Assembly (NCBI GenBank): GCA_023420415.1
Contig: JAEZWF010000041.1
Coordinates: 1 to 56,186 of the forward strand
DNA length: 56,186 bases
Direction of reading: 5' to 3'
DNA from: Actinomycetes bacterium
GTDB lineage: Bacteria; Actinomycetota; Actinomycetes; Actinomycetales; Dermatophilaceae
Of the stretch, positions 41,919 to 50,389 are shown in pieces. The stretch's first letter is position 1. Every line of letters starts with the position of its first letter. The notes beneath the pieces were generated by a model that was not told the origin of the DNA, did not search any database, and saw nothing but the letters and a program-made list of their open reading frames with translations. The position numbers were made by a program, and so were the translations under genes.

Positions 41919-42812
41919 ATGTGCGGGCGATACGCGGCGACGGCCAATCCCGACGAGCTCGTCGAGGAGTTCGAGGTCGAGGACGACCGGTCGCTCGAGC
42001 CCGTGCGCAGCATCCTGAAGAACCCTCAGTCGCCACCCCCCGGCCGGCCCGACTTCAACATGGCCCCGAGCAAGCAGGCACCCGTGGTCCTCACCCGGGT
42101 GCCCCGGGAGCAGCGTGAGGAGGGGTATGCCGGTGAGCCGGCCCCCGTGCGCCAGCTGCGGCTGCTGACGTGGGGCCTCGTGCCGAGCTGGGCCAAGGAC
42201 GTGAAGATGGGCATGCGGATGATCAACGCCCGCGCCGACTCGGTGCTCGAGAAGCCGTCCTTCGCCAAGGCGGCCGCGTCGCGCCGGTGCCTGGTCCCGG
42301 CGCAGGGGTGGTACGAGTGGCAGAAGTCGCCCGTCGCGCAGGACGCCAAGGGCAAGCCGCGCAAGCAGCCGTTCTTCATGCACCGGGCCGACGGCGAACC
42401 CGTGGCGTTCGCGGGCCTGTACGAGTTCTGGCGCGACCGCGACATCGAGGACAACGACGACCCGGACGCCTGGCTCACGACCTTCACCATCATCACCACC
42501 GACGCCGAGCCGGGGCTCGACCGCATCCACGACCGGCAGCCCCTGGTGCTGGAGCGCGCGGACTGGGCGACGTGGCTCGACCCGACGATGACCGACCGCG
42601 ACGAGCTCGCGCGGCTGCTCGCGTTTAGCCAGCCGGGCCGCTTCGACGCCTACCCGGTGGGAGCCGCGGTCTCCTCCAACCGCAGCAACGGACCGAGCCT
42701 CATCGAACCCGCCGGCATCGACGAGCTCGACGGCGTCGTCGACCCCGCGACCGGCGAGATCATCGGTGGGGGAGCGGGTGCCCCCAGCACGGGAGGAGCA
42801 AACCCGGCATGA
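41919..42812 (+). CDS. SRAP (YedK/HMCES) abasic-site protein
   Basis: 297 residues. Starts MCGRYA: Cys2, exposed after Met removal, forms the DNA-protein crosslink with abasic sites in single-stranded DNA. Other active-site residues are present: Asn in MINARAD, Glu in QGWYEW, His in RIHDRQPLVL. The start is fixed by MCGR. Overlaps the next gene by ATGA. Confidence 0.92.
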   Translation: MCGRYAATANPDELVEEFEVEDDRSLEPVRSILKNPQSPPPGRPDFNMAPSKQAPVVLTRVPREQREEGYAGEPAPVRQLRLLTWGLVPSWAKDVKMGMRMINARADSVLEKPSFAKAAASRRCLVPAQGWYEWQKSPVAQDAKGKPRKQPFFMHRADGEPVAFAGLYEFWRDRDIEDNDDPDAWLTTFTIITTDAEPGLDRIHDRQPLVLERADWATWLDPTMTDRDELARLLAFSQPGRFDAYPVGAAVSSNRSNGPSLIEPAGIDELDGVVDPATGEIIGGGAGAPSTGGANPA

Positions 42813-43462
42813 GCACCCCACGCACCCCGCGCGCCACCGTGACCGAGGTCGACACCCCGATGGGTCCGGCGCGCATCCACCTGAGCCGACCAGCGGACTC
42901 CACCGGGGTGCTGGTCCTCACCCACGGCGCCGGCGGCCGGCTCACCGCCCCTGAGTTCGCGCCCATCCGGGCCGCCGCCACGGTGGACGGGTGGGCGGTG
43001 GCGCTGGTCGAGCAGGCCTGGGTGGTCGCCGGCCGCCGGATGCCGCCCCAGCCGCCGACCCAGGATCCCGCCTGGCTGCCGGTGGTCGCGGCACTGACCG
43101 ACAAGCGACGACGGCTCCGCGGCCCGGTCGTCGTCGGCGGGAAGAGCAACGGGGCGCGGGTCGCCTGCCGTACCGCCCACGACAGCGGTGCCGCGGGCGT
43201 GCTGTGCCTGTCCTTCCCGCTGCACCCACCGGGCAGGCCGGAGGTCTCGCGGGCCGAGGAGCTGCGCACGCCGCTCGCCCACGGCATACCCGTGCAGGTC
43301 GTCCAGGGTCGGAGCGACCCGTTCGGCACGCCCGAGGAGGTGCGCGCCGAGCTGCCGTCGGCAGACCTCGTCACTGCCGTGGAGGGGGCGCACTCGTTCC
43401 CGAAGAAGCCGGACGACGCCGTCGCCGCGGCGCTGGAGTTCCTCGCGACGCTGCGTCAGTGA
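42809..43462 (+). CDS. Alpha/beta hydrolase (dienelactone-hydrolase-like, KANL3/Tex30 type)
   Basis: 217 residues. VLVLTHGAGG oxyanion loop, nucleophile Ser in GGKSNGAR, Asp in QGRSDPFG, His in GAHSF: a complete triad. Substrate unknown. Co-translated with the SRAP gene. Confidence 0.8.
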   Translation: MSTPRTPRATVTEVDTPMGPARIHLSRPADSTGVLVLTHGAGGRLTAPEFAPIRAAATVDGWAVALVEQAWVVAGRRMPPQPPTQDPAWLPVVAALTDKRRRLRGPVVVGGKSNGARVACRTAHDSGAAGVLCLSFPLHPPGRPEVSRAEELRTPLAHGIPVQVVQGRSDPFGTPEEVRAELPSADLVTAVEGAHSFPKKPDDAVAAALEFLATLRQ

Positions 43463-43466
43463 CCCC

Positions 43467-44012
43467 TCAGAGCGCGCCGCCCGCGGCCTCCGGGGCGGAG
43501 GTGTCGTTGCCCCCGTCGCCGACGGCCTCACGCGCGAGGTGGTCCTCGATCTGGAACCAGTCGGCGCCGGCGCGCTCGGAGATGGTCAGCAGCGTGTTCA
43601 TCGCGGCGACCTCCTCGACCTGCTCCTTGAGGAACCACAGCATGAACTGCTCGCCGAGGACATCGCCCTCGGAGCGGGCCGCCCGGAACAACGCCTCGAT
43701 CTGACTCGTGACGGCCTTCTCCTGCGCCAGGGCCAGCTCGATCGGCTCGACCGGCTTGGCGAAGTCACCTCGGACCTCGTCGACACCGGGAATCGTCACC
43801 GGCCAGTCACGGTCGAGCATGTACTGGACGATCATCATCGCGTGGTTCCGCTCTTCCACGCTCTGCTGGTAGAAGTGCGCGGCCAGGCGCGGCAGGTCGT
43901 GGTCGTCGAACCAGACGGCGATGGCGATGTACTGCTGGCTGGCCGTGAACTCGTGACGCACCTGCTCGGTGAGGAGCTGCACGAACGACGGCGACTTCGT
44001 GGCGCGAGGCAT
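43467..44012 (-). CDS. Ferritin
   Basis: 181 residues, four-helix ferritin fold: LLTEQVRHEFTASQQYIAIAVWFDDHDLPRLAAHFYQQSVEERNHAMMIV has the ferroxidase Glu and ExxH ligands, with QFMLWFLKEQVEE later. Stores iron. ATG 44012 is 6 nt from a TACCGT box and 20 bp from the SigR promoter of the divergent sigR gene. Confidence 0.88.
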   Translation of the reverse strand: MPRATKSPSFVQLLTEQVRHEFTASQQYIAIAVWFDDHDLPRLAAHFYQQSVEERNHAMMIVQYMLDRDWPVTIPGVDEVRGDFAKPVEPIELALAQEKAVTSQIEALFRAARSEGDVLGEQFMLWFLKEQVEEVAAMNTLLTISERAGADWFQIEDHLAREAVGDGGNDTSAPEAAGGAL

Positions 44013-44018
44013 TGCCCC

Positions 44019-44024
44019 ACGGTA
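44019..44024 (-). promoter_or_regulatory. -10 box TACCGT (minus strand), leaderless ferritin gene
   Basis: TACCGT-GGGGCA-ATG on the minus strand, 6-nt gap. Confidence 0.45.
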
Positions 44025-44031
44025 TCGGCTG

Positions 44032-44057
44032 GGAATGACCGGCCTCGCGGGGTGGTT
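44032..44057 (+). promoter_or_regulatory. SigR-type autoregulatory promoter
   Basis: GGAAT (44032-44036), exactly 18 nt, GTT (44055-44057): the Streptomyces SigR consensus without mismatch. Transcription would begin near 44063-44065, about 5 nt before an in-frame ATG (44069) that gives an N-terminally extended SigR. Confidence 0.8.
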
Positions 44058-44201
44058 GAAACCGGCGTATGTCAACCTCCCAGGAGCCCACAGTGCACAC
44101 CGCCGCCGTCGCCGAGAAGCCACGCCTCGTGGATCTCGCCGCACCCGCCTCGTGGGGACCGTCCGCACCCGACACCAAGGCCTCCCGCGCAGGCAGCGGG
44201 T

Positions 44202-44207
44202 TAGGCT
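44202..44207 (+). promoter_or_regulatory. -10 box TAGGCT for the short SigR form
   Basis: TAGGCT then GGAGGGCA and ATG 44216 (8-nt gap). A constitutive promoter here would yield only the short protein. Confidence 0.45.
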
Positions 44208-44215
44208 GGAGGGCA

Positions 44216-44860
44216 ATGACCGAGACCCCTGCCACCGACACCGCGCGCGCCACCAGCGACGACGCGACCGTCGATGTCGCCACCGAGACCCCGACCGAGC
44301 GCCAGGCCCGCTTCGAGCGTGAGGCCATGCCGCTGCTCGACCAGCTCTACTCGGCGGCGCTGCGCACCACGCGCAACCCCGCGGACGCCGAGGACCTCGT
44401 CCAGGAGACCTACACCAAGGCCTTCGCCGCGTTCCACCAGTACCGGCCGGGCACCAACTTCAAGGCGTGGATGTACCGCATCCTCACCAACACCTACATC
44501 AACAGCTACCGCAAGCGGCAGCGCGAGCCCCAGCAGTCCGACGCCGCGCAGATCGAGGACTACCAGCTCCACCGGGCCGAGTCCCACACCTCCTCCGGGC
44601 TGCGGTCCGCCGAGGTCGAGGCCCTCGACCACCTGCCCGACACCGAGGTGAAGCGGGCGCTGCAGCAGCTGCCGGAGGACTTCCGCATGGCCGTCTACCT
44701 CGCCGACGTCGAGGGCTTCGCCTACAAGGAGATCGCGGAGATGATGGACACCCCGATCGGCACCGTCATGTCACGACTGCACCGTGGTCGGCGCCAGCTG
44801 CGTGAGCTGCTGACCGAGTATGCCGCGGACCGCGGCTTTGCCAAGGCGGCGGACCGATGA
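44216..44860 (+). CDS. sigR: ECF sigma factor SigR (SigH)
   Basis: 214 residues from ATG 44216 (GGAGG 6 nt upstream). Region 2: LLDQLYSAALRTTRNPADAEDLVQETYTKAFAAFHQYRPGTNFKAWMYRILTNTYINSYRK; region 4: LPEDFRMAVYLADVEGFAYKEIAEMMDTPIGTVMSRLHRGR. Controls the thiol-oxidative stress regulon. The frame is open upstream to ATG 44069, adding 49 residues (MSTSQEPTVHTAAVAEK...). Streptomyces makes such an extended, unstable SigR from its SigR-dependent promoter, and the promoter here is placed to do the same. Stop overlaps the rsrA ATG. Confidence 0.93.
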   Translation: MTETPATDTARATSDDATVDVATETPTERQARFEREAMPLLDQLYSAALRTTRNPADAEDLVQETYTKAFAAFHQYRPGTNFKAWMYRILTNTYINSYRKRQREPQQSDAAQIEDYQLHRAESHTSSGLRSAEVEALDHLPDTEVKRALQQLPEDFRMAVYLADVEGFAYKEIAEMMDTPIGTVMSRLHRGRRQLRELLTEYAADRGFAKAADR

Positions 44861-45141
44861 GCTGCGAGCGCGGCGCGGGGGAGGACCCCCTGGAAGGCAC
44901 TGACTGCTCGGAGGTGCTGTTCCGGGTGTTCGAGTACCTCGACGGCGAGATGACCGCCGACGACACGGCGAAGATCAAGGCGCACCTGCAGGAGTGCGGG
45001 CCGTGTCTGCACGAGTACGACCTCGACCAGGCGCTGAAGGCGCTGGTCAAGCGCTCGTGCACCGGTGAGACCGCGCCGGTGGCGCTTCGCACGCAGATCA
45101 TGACCCGCATCACGACGATCCGCTACGAGATCACGGAGTAA
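44857..45141 (+). CDS. rsrA: Anti-sigma factor RsrA, zinc/thiol type
   Basis: 94 residues. The ZAS signature H43-xxx-C47-xx-C50 (AHLQECGPC) plus Cys3, Cys17 and Cys68 are present; Cys17 and the HCC set should bind zinc and form the redox switch that frees SigR on disulphide stress. ATGA overlap with sigR gives stoichiometric synthesis. Confidence 0.93.
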   Translation: MSCERGAGEDPLEGTDCSEVLFRVFEYLDGEMTADDTAKIKAHLQECGPCLHEYDLDQALKALVKRSCTGETAPVALRTQIMTRITTIRYEITE

Positions 45142-45193
45142 CGCGGCATACCTGCTCATCCGCCGGGTGACGCCACCAAGCGGGTGAGACGAC

Positions 45194-45230
45194 GAAGGGG
45201 CGGGACCGACATTGTCGGTCCCGCCCCTTC
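45194..45230. terminator. Bidirectional terminator between rsrA and bL37
   Basis: 17-bp perfect arms (GAAGGGGCGGGACCGAC and complement) around ATT. Confidence 0.85.
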
Positions 45231-45249
45231 TCGTTGCGTCGAGCGCGGC

Positions 45250-45324
45250 TCAGGCGTTCGGGCGGCGGCCGTGGTTGGCCCCGTTGCCCTTGCGCGAGCG
45301 GCGCTTGCGGGCGCGCTTGCTCAT
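45250..45324 (-). CDS. Ribosomal protein bL37 (actinobacterial)
   Basis: 24 residues, MSKRARKRRSRKGNGANHGR..., almost half Arg/Lys. It matches the tiny actinobacterial ribosomal protein bL37 in length and sequence character. GGAAGAG site 8 nt before the ATG. The 304-bp gap to the next gene (45325-45628) has CATAGT (45527-45532) as the best -10 and the leader structure listed next. Confidence 0.85.
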   Translation of the reverse strand: MSKRARKRRSRKGNGANHGRRPNA

Positions 45325-45576
45325 CGTGATCTCTTCCGTCGGGGTTGGCGCACCGGTGAGGGGCGCCGTAAACGGCAACCATTCTCGCACACGCCACGAG
45401 GTCGCCCTGACGTACTGACGGGTATCGCCACCAACGGAGGCAAACCGCGCCCAAAGGAATGAGCGTTTTTCCAAGACTTGGTCAAGAACCAGTAAGGGCC
45501 GATGCAAGAACGCAGGTAGCGGGCATCATAGTCCTGCTGACCAACCGCACCCCTGGCGTTTGGCGGCATGGACTAG

Positions 45577-45611
45577 CCCGACCCGTCCGAAGGGACGATG
45601 CACAAGTCGGG
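45577..45611 (+). promoter_or_regulatory. Leader hairpin before the repeat peptide gene
   Basis: Outer stem CCCGAC / GTCGGG (45577-45582, 45606-45611) encloses hairpin CGTCC-GAAG-GGACG (45584-45597). It ends 1 nt before AAAAGGAG. It may control translation of the small peptide. Confidence 0.5.
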
Positions 45612-45628
45612 CAAAAGGAGCAATAGCC

Positions 45629-45775
45629 ATGAAGGTCATCACCACCCTGTTCGAGTCCATCCTCTCCGGCGACAACGGCTCGGTCTGGACGCCCGAGGAC
45701 AAGACCTCCACCTGGAGCTGGGGCGGCAAGGCCGACGCCACCTCCACCTGGAGCTGGGGCGGCAAGGTCTCCTGA
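45629..45775 (+). CDS. 48-residue peptide with two TSTWSWGGK repeats
   Basis: Good AAAAGGAG site 8 nt upstream. The N-terminal half (MKVITTLFESILSGDNGSV) is amphipathic and leader-like; the C-terminal half holds TSTWSWGGK at residues 26-34 and 38-46. The two 27-nt coding units (45704-45730, 45740-45766) are identical, period 36 nt. No signal peptide or Cys. It resembles a precursor peptide with duplicated core, but no modifying enzyme or transporter gene is next to it. Alternatively it is a partner of the membrane HD protein that follows. No family recognised. Confidence 0.7.
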   Translation: MKVITTLFESILSGDNGSVWTPEDKTSTWSWGGKADATSTWSWGGKVS

Positions 45776-45803
45776 CGCCGTCTCGTTACGCGTGGGTGCC
45801 GAC

Positions 45804-45809
45804 TAGATT
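45804..45809 (+). promoter_or_regulatory. -10 box TAGATT, leaderless HD-GYP gene
   Basis: TAGATT-GGCATC-ATG, 6-nt gap. Confidence 0.5.
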
Positions 45810-45815
45810 GGCATC

Positions 45816-47288
45816 ATGATTCGTCGACCGTCCGCCGGGGATGGTCCTGCGAATCGCGGGGTGGACGCGACCCACGTCTACGTCGGCGCTGTGTGCGTGG
45901 GCGCCCTTGCCCTCATGGGGGTGGGGTATGCCGTGGCAGGACAGCCGTACGACTGGGCGGCCCTGGTCGTCCTCATAGCGTTGGCGTTCGCCGGTTGGAT
46001 GCTGCGGGAGACCGACACCGGCAACCGGGTCCTCCTCTCGATCACGAGCATCGTGCTCTTGGCCTCGGCGGTCATCGTCGGGCCCGTGGGGGCCGGCGTG
46101 GTTGGCGCTCTTGCCAACCTGGCCGAGCTGCGGCGATCCCGATCGACTGTGTGGCTTTTCAACGCGGCGATGCATTCGGCCATCGGCAGCATTGGGAGCC
46201 TGGTCTACCTGCTCGTCGGTGGTTCGTCGGCTCTCGATCGCTCGTCCAGTCCGCTGGACATCCTCGCCGGCGTGGGCCTGCCTCTGCTGGTCGCCGACAT
46301 CGCCCAGTGCCTCGTCAACGCCGCCCTCCTCGCGGGTGTCATGCGCGCGTCGCGCGGCATCCCCGTCCTCACGCAGGTCGTCCAGCTCTTCTCGACCACC
46401 GGCGTCGCCTACATCGGGTACGGGCTCATCGGATTCCTGTTCGTCGTGCTCTGGATCCCCGCCGGCGTGGGGCCGTTCAGTGCGGTGCTCGTCCTGGCCC
46501 CACTGCTGGTCGCCCGCTGGGCCTTCGTCCAGTACGGCGACGAGGTGCGCTCCCAGCAGCGCACCCTGCGTGCCCTGGTCACCGCGGTCGAGGTCAAGGA
46601 CCCCGGGTGCACAGGCCACAGCGAACGCACTGCCGACCTGTCGGAGTGGATCGCCCAGGCGTTGGGTCTGGGGCACAAGGAGATCCAGGACGCTCGCGTG
46701 GCTGGCATGCTCCACGACATCGGCAAGGTCAGCGTGCCGGCGCGGCTCCTGCGCTCGCGTCGGCCCTTGACCGACGACGAGCTCTTCATCGTGGCTGAGC
46801 ACGCGCTGTCCGGGGTCGAACTGGTGCAGGGCATCGACTTCCTCGCCGACTCGGTCGACGGGATCGCGCACCACCACGAGCGGTTCGACGGGCTCGGGTA
46901 CCCGGCGGGACTTTCCGGCAGCGAAATCCCGCTGGTGGCCCGGGTTGTCGCCGTGGCGGACATGTTCGACAACCTCACGACGCAGCGGGAGTACCGCCCC
47001 GCGCTGACCGTCGAGGAAGCCGTGGGCGTGGTGACGCAGCGGTCCGGGACGCACTTCGACCCCGACGTGGTGCAGGCCCTCATCCGGGCGCTCGGCCGTC
47101 ACGAGTGGCCGCTGCAGGGCGAGGCCAGCAGCGGCGAGTGGCTGACCCTGGACGACTCGGCAACCGCGGTGCTCGACCACGACGAGCCGGAGGTCTCGGA
47201 CCTGCTCGCCCAACGACCCGACCTGCGCGAGCTCCTGCGGGGCGCCACCGCCAGCGTCCGGCGACCACGGACGGAGAGCCGGTCATGA
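45816..47288 (+). CDS. Membrane HD-GYP-type phosphohydrolase
   Basis: 490 residues. About seven membrane helices (residues about 20-240) then an HD domain: GHSERTADLSEWIAQALGL, AGMLHDIGKVSVP with the HD metal pair, and HHHERFDGLGYPAGLSGSEIP, the HD-GYP loop. HD-GYP proteins degrade cyclic dinucleotides; many actinobacterial relatives have untested substrates. Adjacent to sigR-rsrA as in other actinobacteria as I recall. Overlaps the next gene by ATGA. Confidence 0.85.
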   Translation: MIRRPSAGDGPANRGVDATHVYVGAVCVGALALMGVGYAVAGQPYDWAALVVLIALAFAGWMLRETDTGNRVLLSITSIVLLASAVIVGPVGAGVVGALANLAELRRSRSTVWLFNAAMHSAIGSIGSLVYLLVGGSSALDRSSSPLDILAGVGLPLLVADIAQCLVNAALLAGVMRASRGIPVLTQVVQLFSTTGVAYIGYGLIGFLFVVLWIPAGVGPFSAVLVLAPLLVARWAFVQYGDEVRSQQRTLRALVTAVEVKDPGCTGHSERTADLSEWIAQALGLGHKEIQDARVAGMLHDIGKVSVPARLLRSRRPLTDDELFIVAEHALSGVELVQGIDFLADSVDGIAHHHERFDGLGYPAGLSGSEIPLVARVVAVADMFDNLTTQREYRPALTVEEAVGVVTQRSGTHFDPDVVQALIRALGRHEWPLQGEASSGEWLTLDDSATAVLDHDEPEVSDLLAQRPDLRELLRGATASVRRPRTESRS

Positions 47289-48580
47289 CGACGCTGCGGC
47301 GGTGGTCGGTCGACCTGCGGTGGCTCATCAACACGATCGCCGCCCTCGCAGTGCTGTGGGCGCTGGTGGCGGGCGCGCCGGACCTCATCGCAGGGCTCCC
47401 GCGGATGTCCGTGCTCACCCTGGCGATGTTCTGCGCAGGCATCATCATCGGCGAGATCGCCCGCATGGCGGTGCTCACCGGACGAGAGACGGCACCGGTC
47501 TCCACCGCGTCGTCGCTGGCCCTGTCCTTGTCGGTCGTGCTGGCGGCCAACGGCTCACCCCTGGGCGCGGCACCCGTCTGCCTCGTTATCGCCGCCGGCA
47601 TGTTCGTGGGGGCCAGCGTGCTACGGCTCCTGGGGCGCCAGATGCACTGGTCGGACGACTCCGCCCGCCTGTGCGGGGTGTTCGTGGCGCCATGGCTCTT
47701 CCGGGAGGTGCCGTTCGGGGGGAAGACGCTGCTGCAGTGGCAGTTCGACCTGGAGGACCACCGCTGGCTCGTCGGAGTCATCATGGTCCTGGTCGGCTCG
47801 GTGTCGATGACCGTGGGGTTGGCGCTCGAGGCCGTGGCCCGGGCGGGCCGCGAGGGTGCGCCCCTGCTGCCGGCGATCGTCGACGAGCTGCGATCCACCC
47901 TCGGGCTCGGGACGGCGCTCGTCACCTCCGGCGCCCTCATCGCGCTCGCCGAGAGTGCGATCGGGCTGGCCGCGTTGCCGCTCTTCCTGTTCCCCTTGGT
48001 CCTGACTTCCTTTGCCGTGCAACGGTATGCCGTCATCCGGCGCACCTATCGCCAGACCATCGGGGCGTTGTCCTCACTGACCGACCGCGCCGGCTACACG
48101 ACGCCCGACCACGCCCGCCGCGTGGCCGACCTGTCACTGGCCGTGGGCCGCGACCTCGGCATGGGGCAGCGTGAGCTCTCGGACCTCGAGTATGCCGCGT
48201 TGCTCCACGACCTCGGTCAGGTCGGCCTGCGCGAGCCGATCCCGGCTGGAGCCACCGTGATGGCCGCACCGGCCGACCAGCAGCGGATTGCCCAGGACGG
48301 CTCCTACATCGTGCGCACCACCGGTGTCCTCGACGAGGTGGGCATCGTCCTGGAGGCCCAGACCACGCCGTACCGGCAGGTCCGCGAGTTCGGTCAGGAC
48401 CTGCCGCTCGCGAGCCGGATCATCAAGGTGGCCAACGCCTACGACGACCTCGCCGGACCCGACGGGGTCGACGACGAACGCGCGATGGAGCGGATCCACC
48501 TCGGCCTGGGGTACGAGTACGACCCCCGGGTCGTGGAGTCGCTCAGCCGGGCGCTGGCTCGGCGCCGACGCACCTCCTGA
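47285..48580 (+). CDS. Membrane HD-domain protein, degenerate HD-GYP
   Basis: 431 residues, similar layout to the upstream protein: about seven membrane helices then an HD domain. HARRVADLSLAVGRDLGM and ALLHDLGQVG keep HD, but the GYP loop is replaced (EAQTTPYRQVREF), and the Lys after HDxG is Gln. Probably reduced or altered catalysis, acting as regulator or partner of the first protein, with which it is co-translated. Confidence 0.8.
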   Translation: MTTLRRWSVDLRWLINTIAALAVLWALVAGAPDLIAGLPRMSVLTLAMFCAGIIIGEIARMAVLTGRETAPVSTASSLALSLSVVLAANGSPLGAAPVCLVIAAGMFVGASVLRLLGRQMHWSDDSARLCGVFVAPWLFREVPFGGKTLLQWQFDLEDHRWLVGVIMVLVGSVSMTVGLALEAVARAGREGAPLLPAIVDELRSTLGLGTALVTSGALIALAESAIGLAALPLFLFPLVLTSFAVQRYAVIRRTYRQTIGALSSLTDRAGYTTPDHARRVADLSLAVGRDLGMGQRELSDLEYAALLHDLGQVGLREPIPAGATVMAAPADQQRIAQDGSYIVRTTGVLDEVGIVLEAQTTPYRQVREFGQDLPLASRIIKVANAYDDLAGPDGVDDERAMERIHLGLGYEYDPRVVESLSRALARRRRTS

Positions 48581-48602
48581 CAGTGCGGCGCGCGGAGGCG
48601 AG

Positions 48603-48614
48603 CACGCGGCATAC
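48603..48614 (-). repeat. GTATGCCGCGTG motif copy (reverse)
   Basis: CACGCGGCATAC between the HD gene and the terminator. Confidence 0.8.
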
Positions 48615-48640
48615 GCGCGCGGCGAGCTGAGCATGCGCGA

Positions 48641-48671
48641 AGGGGCAGGGCCGACGAACGGCCCTGCCCCT
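48641..48671. terminator. Bidirectional terminator
   Basis: 13-bp arms AGGGGCAGGGCCG / CGGCCCTGCCCCT, loop ACGAA, between convergent HD and symporter genes. Confidence 0.85.
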
Positions 48672-48691
48672 CAACGGTTTCGCGATGCTGA

Positions 48692-50389
48692 CTAGGTGGT
48701 CGGCCCGGTCGTGAGCTGGTCGTCCAGGTCGCGGTTCTTCTCGACGCGCGGGTCACCGGCGTCGGCGAAGTAGTCGCCCTTGATCGTCTCGTCGCGCCCG
48801 TTGGAGACCTTGAGCGCATTGAGGACCAGCGTGAGGATGACCGCCACGACGATGTTGATGACGAAGGCCGTCATGGCGATGTAGCCCATCTTGCCGATCG
48901 CGGGGATGTTCGCCAGCGAGCCGGCGAAGTGGTTGCCCGTGGCCGGGTTGACCACGTTGTAGGCCGTGATCGTGCCGTAGACCATGCCGACCGCCCAGCC
49001 GACCAGCAGCGCCCGGCGGTGGAACCACCGCGTGTAGAGGCTGAACACGATGGCCGGGAAGGTCTGCAGGATCCAGATGCCACCGAGGAGCTGGAAGTTG
49101 ATGGCGTTCTGCTTGTCCAGCGTCAGCACGAAGACCAGCGCAAAAGCCTTGACCAGCAACGAAACCAGCTTCGAGACGCGCGCCTCGTCGGCGTGCGACG
49201 CGTTGGGCTTGATGAGGTCGCGGTAGATGTTGCGCGTGAACGTGTTGGCCGCCGCGATCGACATGATCGCCGCAGGCACGAGGGCGCCGATGGCGACTGC
49301 CGCGAACGCCACGCCCGCGAACCAGCTCGGGAACATGTCCTCGAACAGCTGCGGGATGACGAGCTGGGCGTTGGGCTTGCCGTCCAGGCCGATCGGCTTG
49401 GTGCCGGCGGCGATCGCGACCCAGCCGAGCAACGCCAGCAGACCGAGCACGAAGCTGTAGGCCGGCAGGATCGAGGCGTTGCGGCGGATGGTGTTGCGGT
49501 TCTGGCTGGACAGGGTCGCGGTGATCGAGTGCGGGTACATGAACAGCGCCAGGGCGGAACCCAGCGCGAGGGTCGCGTAGGCCCAGTGCTGTGCCGCGCC
49601 CGGGATGAACGCACCCGTGGGCTTGCTCGGGTCGGCCACGCTCGGCTTGGCCATCTTGGCCTCCGCCGCCCCGAAGATGGCGTCCCAGCCGCCCGAGATC
49701 TTTCCGGGCAGGTAGATGATCGCGACGATGATGACGAGGTAGATCAAGGTGTCCTTGACGAACGCGATGACGGCTGGGGCCCGCAGGCCGCTGGAGTAGG
49801 TGTAGGCCGCCAGCAGGGCGAACGCGATGAACAGCGGTGCGTCCTTGGCGATGATGTTCTGCGAACCGCCGATGCCGGCGACCTCGAGGACGGCCTGGAT
49901 GCCGACCAGCTGCAGCGCGATGTAGGGCATCGTCGCGAGGATCCCGGTGACCGACACCGCCAGCGACAGGCCCTTGGAGCCGTAGCGGCCCTTCACGAAG
50001 TCGGCCGGCGTGACGTAGCCGTGCCGGTGGCTGACCGACCACAGACGCGACATGAAGATGAAGATGATCGGGTAGAGGACGATCGTGTAGGGGACTGCGA
50101 AGAATCCACTGACCGCACCGAGCGCGAACATCGCGGCCGGCACGGCCACGAAGGTGTATGCCGTGTAGAGGTCGCCGCCGAGGAGGAACCAGGTCACCCA
50201 GGTGCCGAACCGCCGGCCACCCAGGCCCCACTCGTCGAGCGACTCCATGCTGTCGGCCCGGCGCCAGCGGGTGGCCCAGAAGCCCAGTCCCGTGACGAGC
50301 AGGAACAGCAGGATGAGGACGGTCAGCGCGACACCGTTGACACCGGTGCCGGTCGCGGCCGGAGCGGCCGTGACCACCGTGGCGCTCAT
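48692..50389 (-). CDS. Sodium:solute symporter, MctP-like monocarboxylate permease
   Basis: 565 residues, 13 predicted membrane helices. SSS family marks: WGLGGRRFGTWVTWFLLGGDLYTAYTFVAVPA, YTYSSGLRAPAVIAFVKDTLIY, FMYPHSITATLSSQNRNTIRRNASILPAY. With a DUF3311 gene directly upstream it fits the monocarboxylate (lactate, pyruvate, acetate) uptake group. ATGA overlap with DUF3311. Confidence 0.85.
   Translation of the reverse strand: MSATVVTAAPAATGTGVNGVALTVLILLFLLVTGLGFWATRWRRADSMESLDEWGLGGRRFGTWVTWFLLGGDLYTAYTFVAVPAAMFALGAVSGFFAVPYTIVLYPIIFIFMSRLWSVSHRHGYVTPADFVKGRYGSKGLSLAVSVTGILATMPYIALQLVGIQAVLEVAGIGGSQNIIAKDAPLFIAFALLAAYTYSSGLRAPAVIAFVKDTLIYLVIIVAIIYLPGKISGGWDAIFGAAEAKMAKPSVADPSKPTGAFIPGAAQHWAYATLALGSALALFMYPHSITATLSSQNRNTIRRNASILPAYSFVLGLLALLGWVAIAAGTKPIGLDGKPNAQLVIPQLFEDMFPSWFAGVAFAAVAIGALVPAAIMSIAAANTFTRNIYRDLIKPNASHADEARVSKLVSLLVKAFALVFVLTLDKQNAINFQLLGGIWILQTFPAIVFSLYTRWFHRRALLVGWAVGMVYGTITAYNVVNPATGNHFAGSLANIPAIGKMGYIAMTAFVINIVVAVILTLVLNALKVSNGRDETIKGDYFADAGDPRVEKNRDLDDQLTTGPTT

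Noticed and set aside
45629..45775. Darobactin-like or lasso peptide precursor
   Set aside because: The W-S-W...K pattern is suggestive, but no radical SAM enzyme, cyclase, peptidase or ABC exporter gene is near; kept only as an unassigned peptide.
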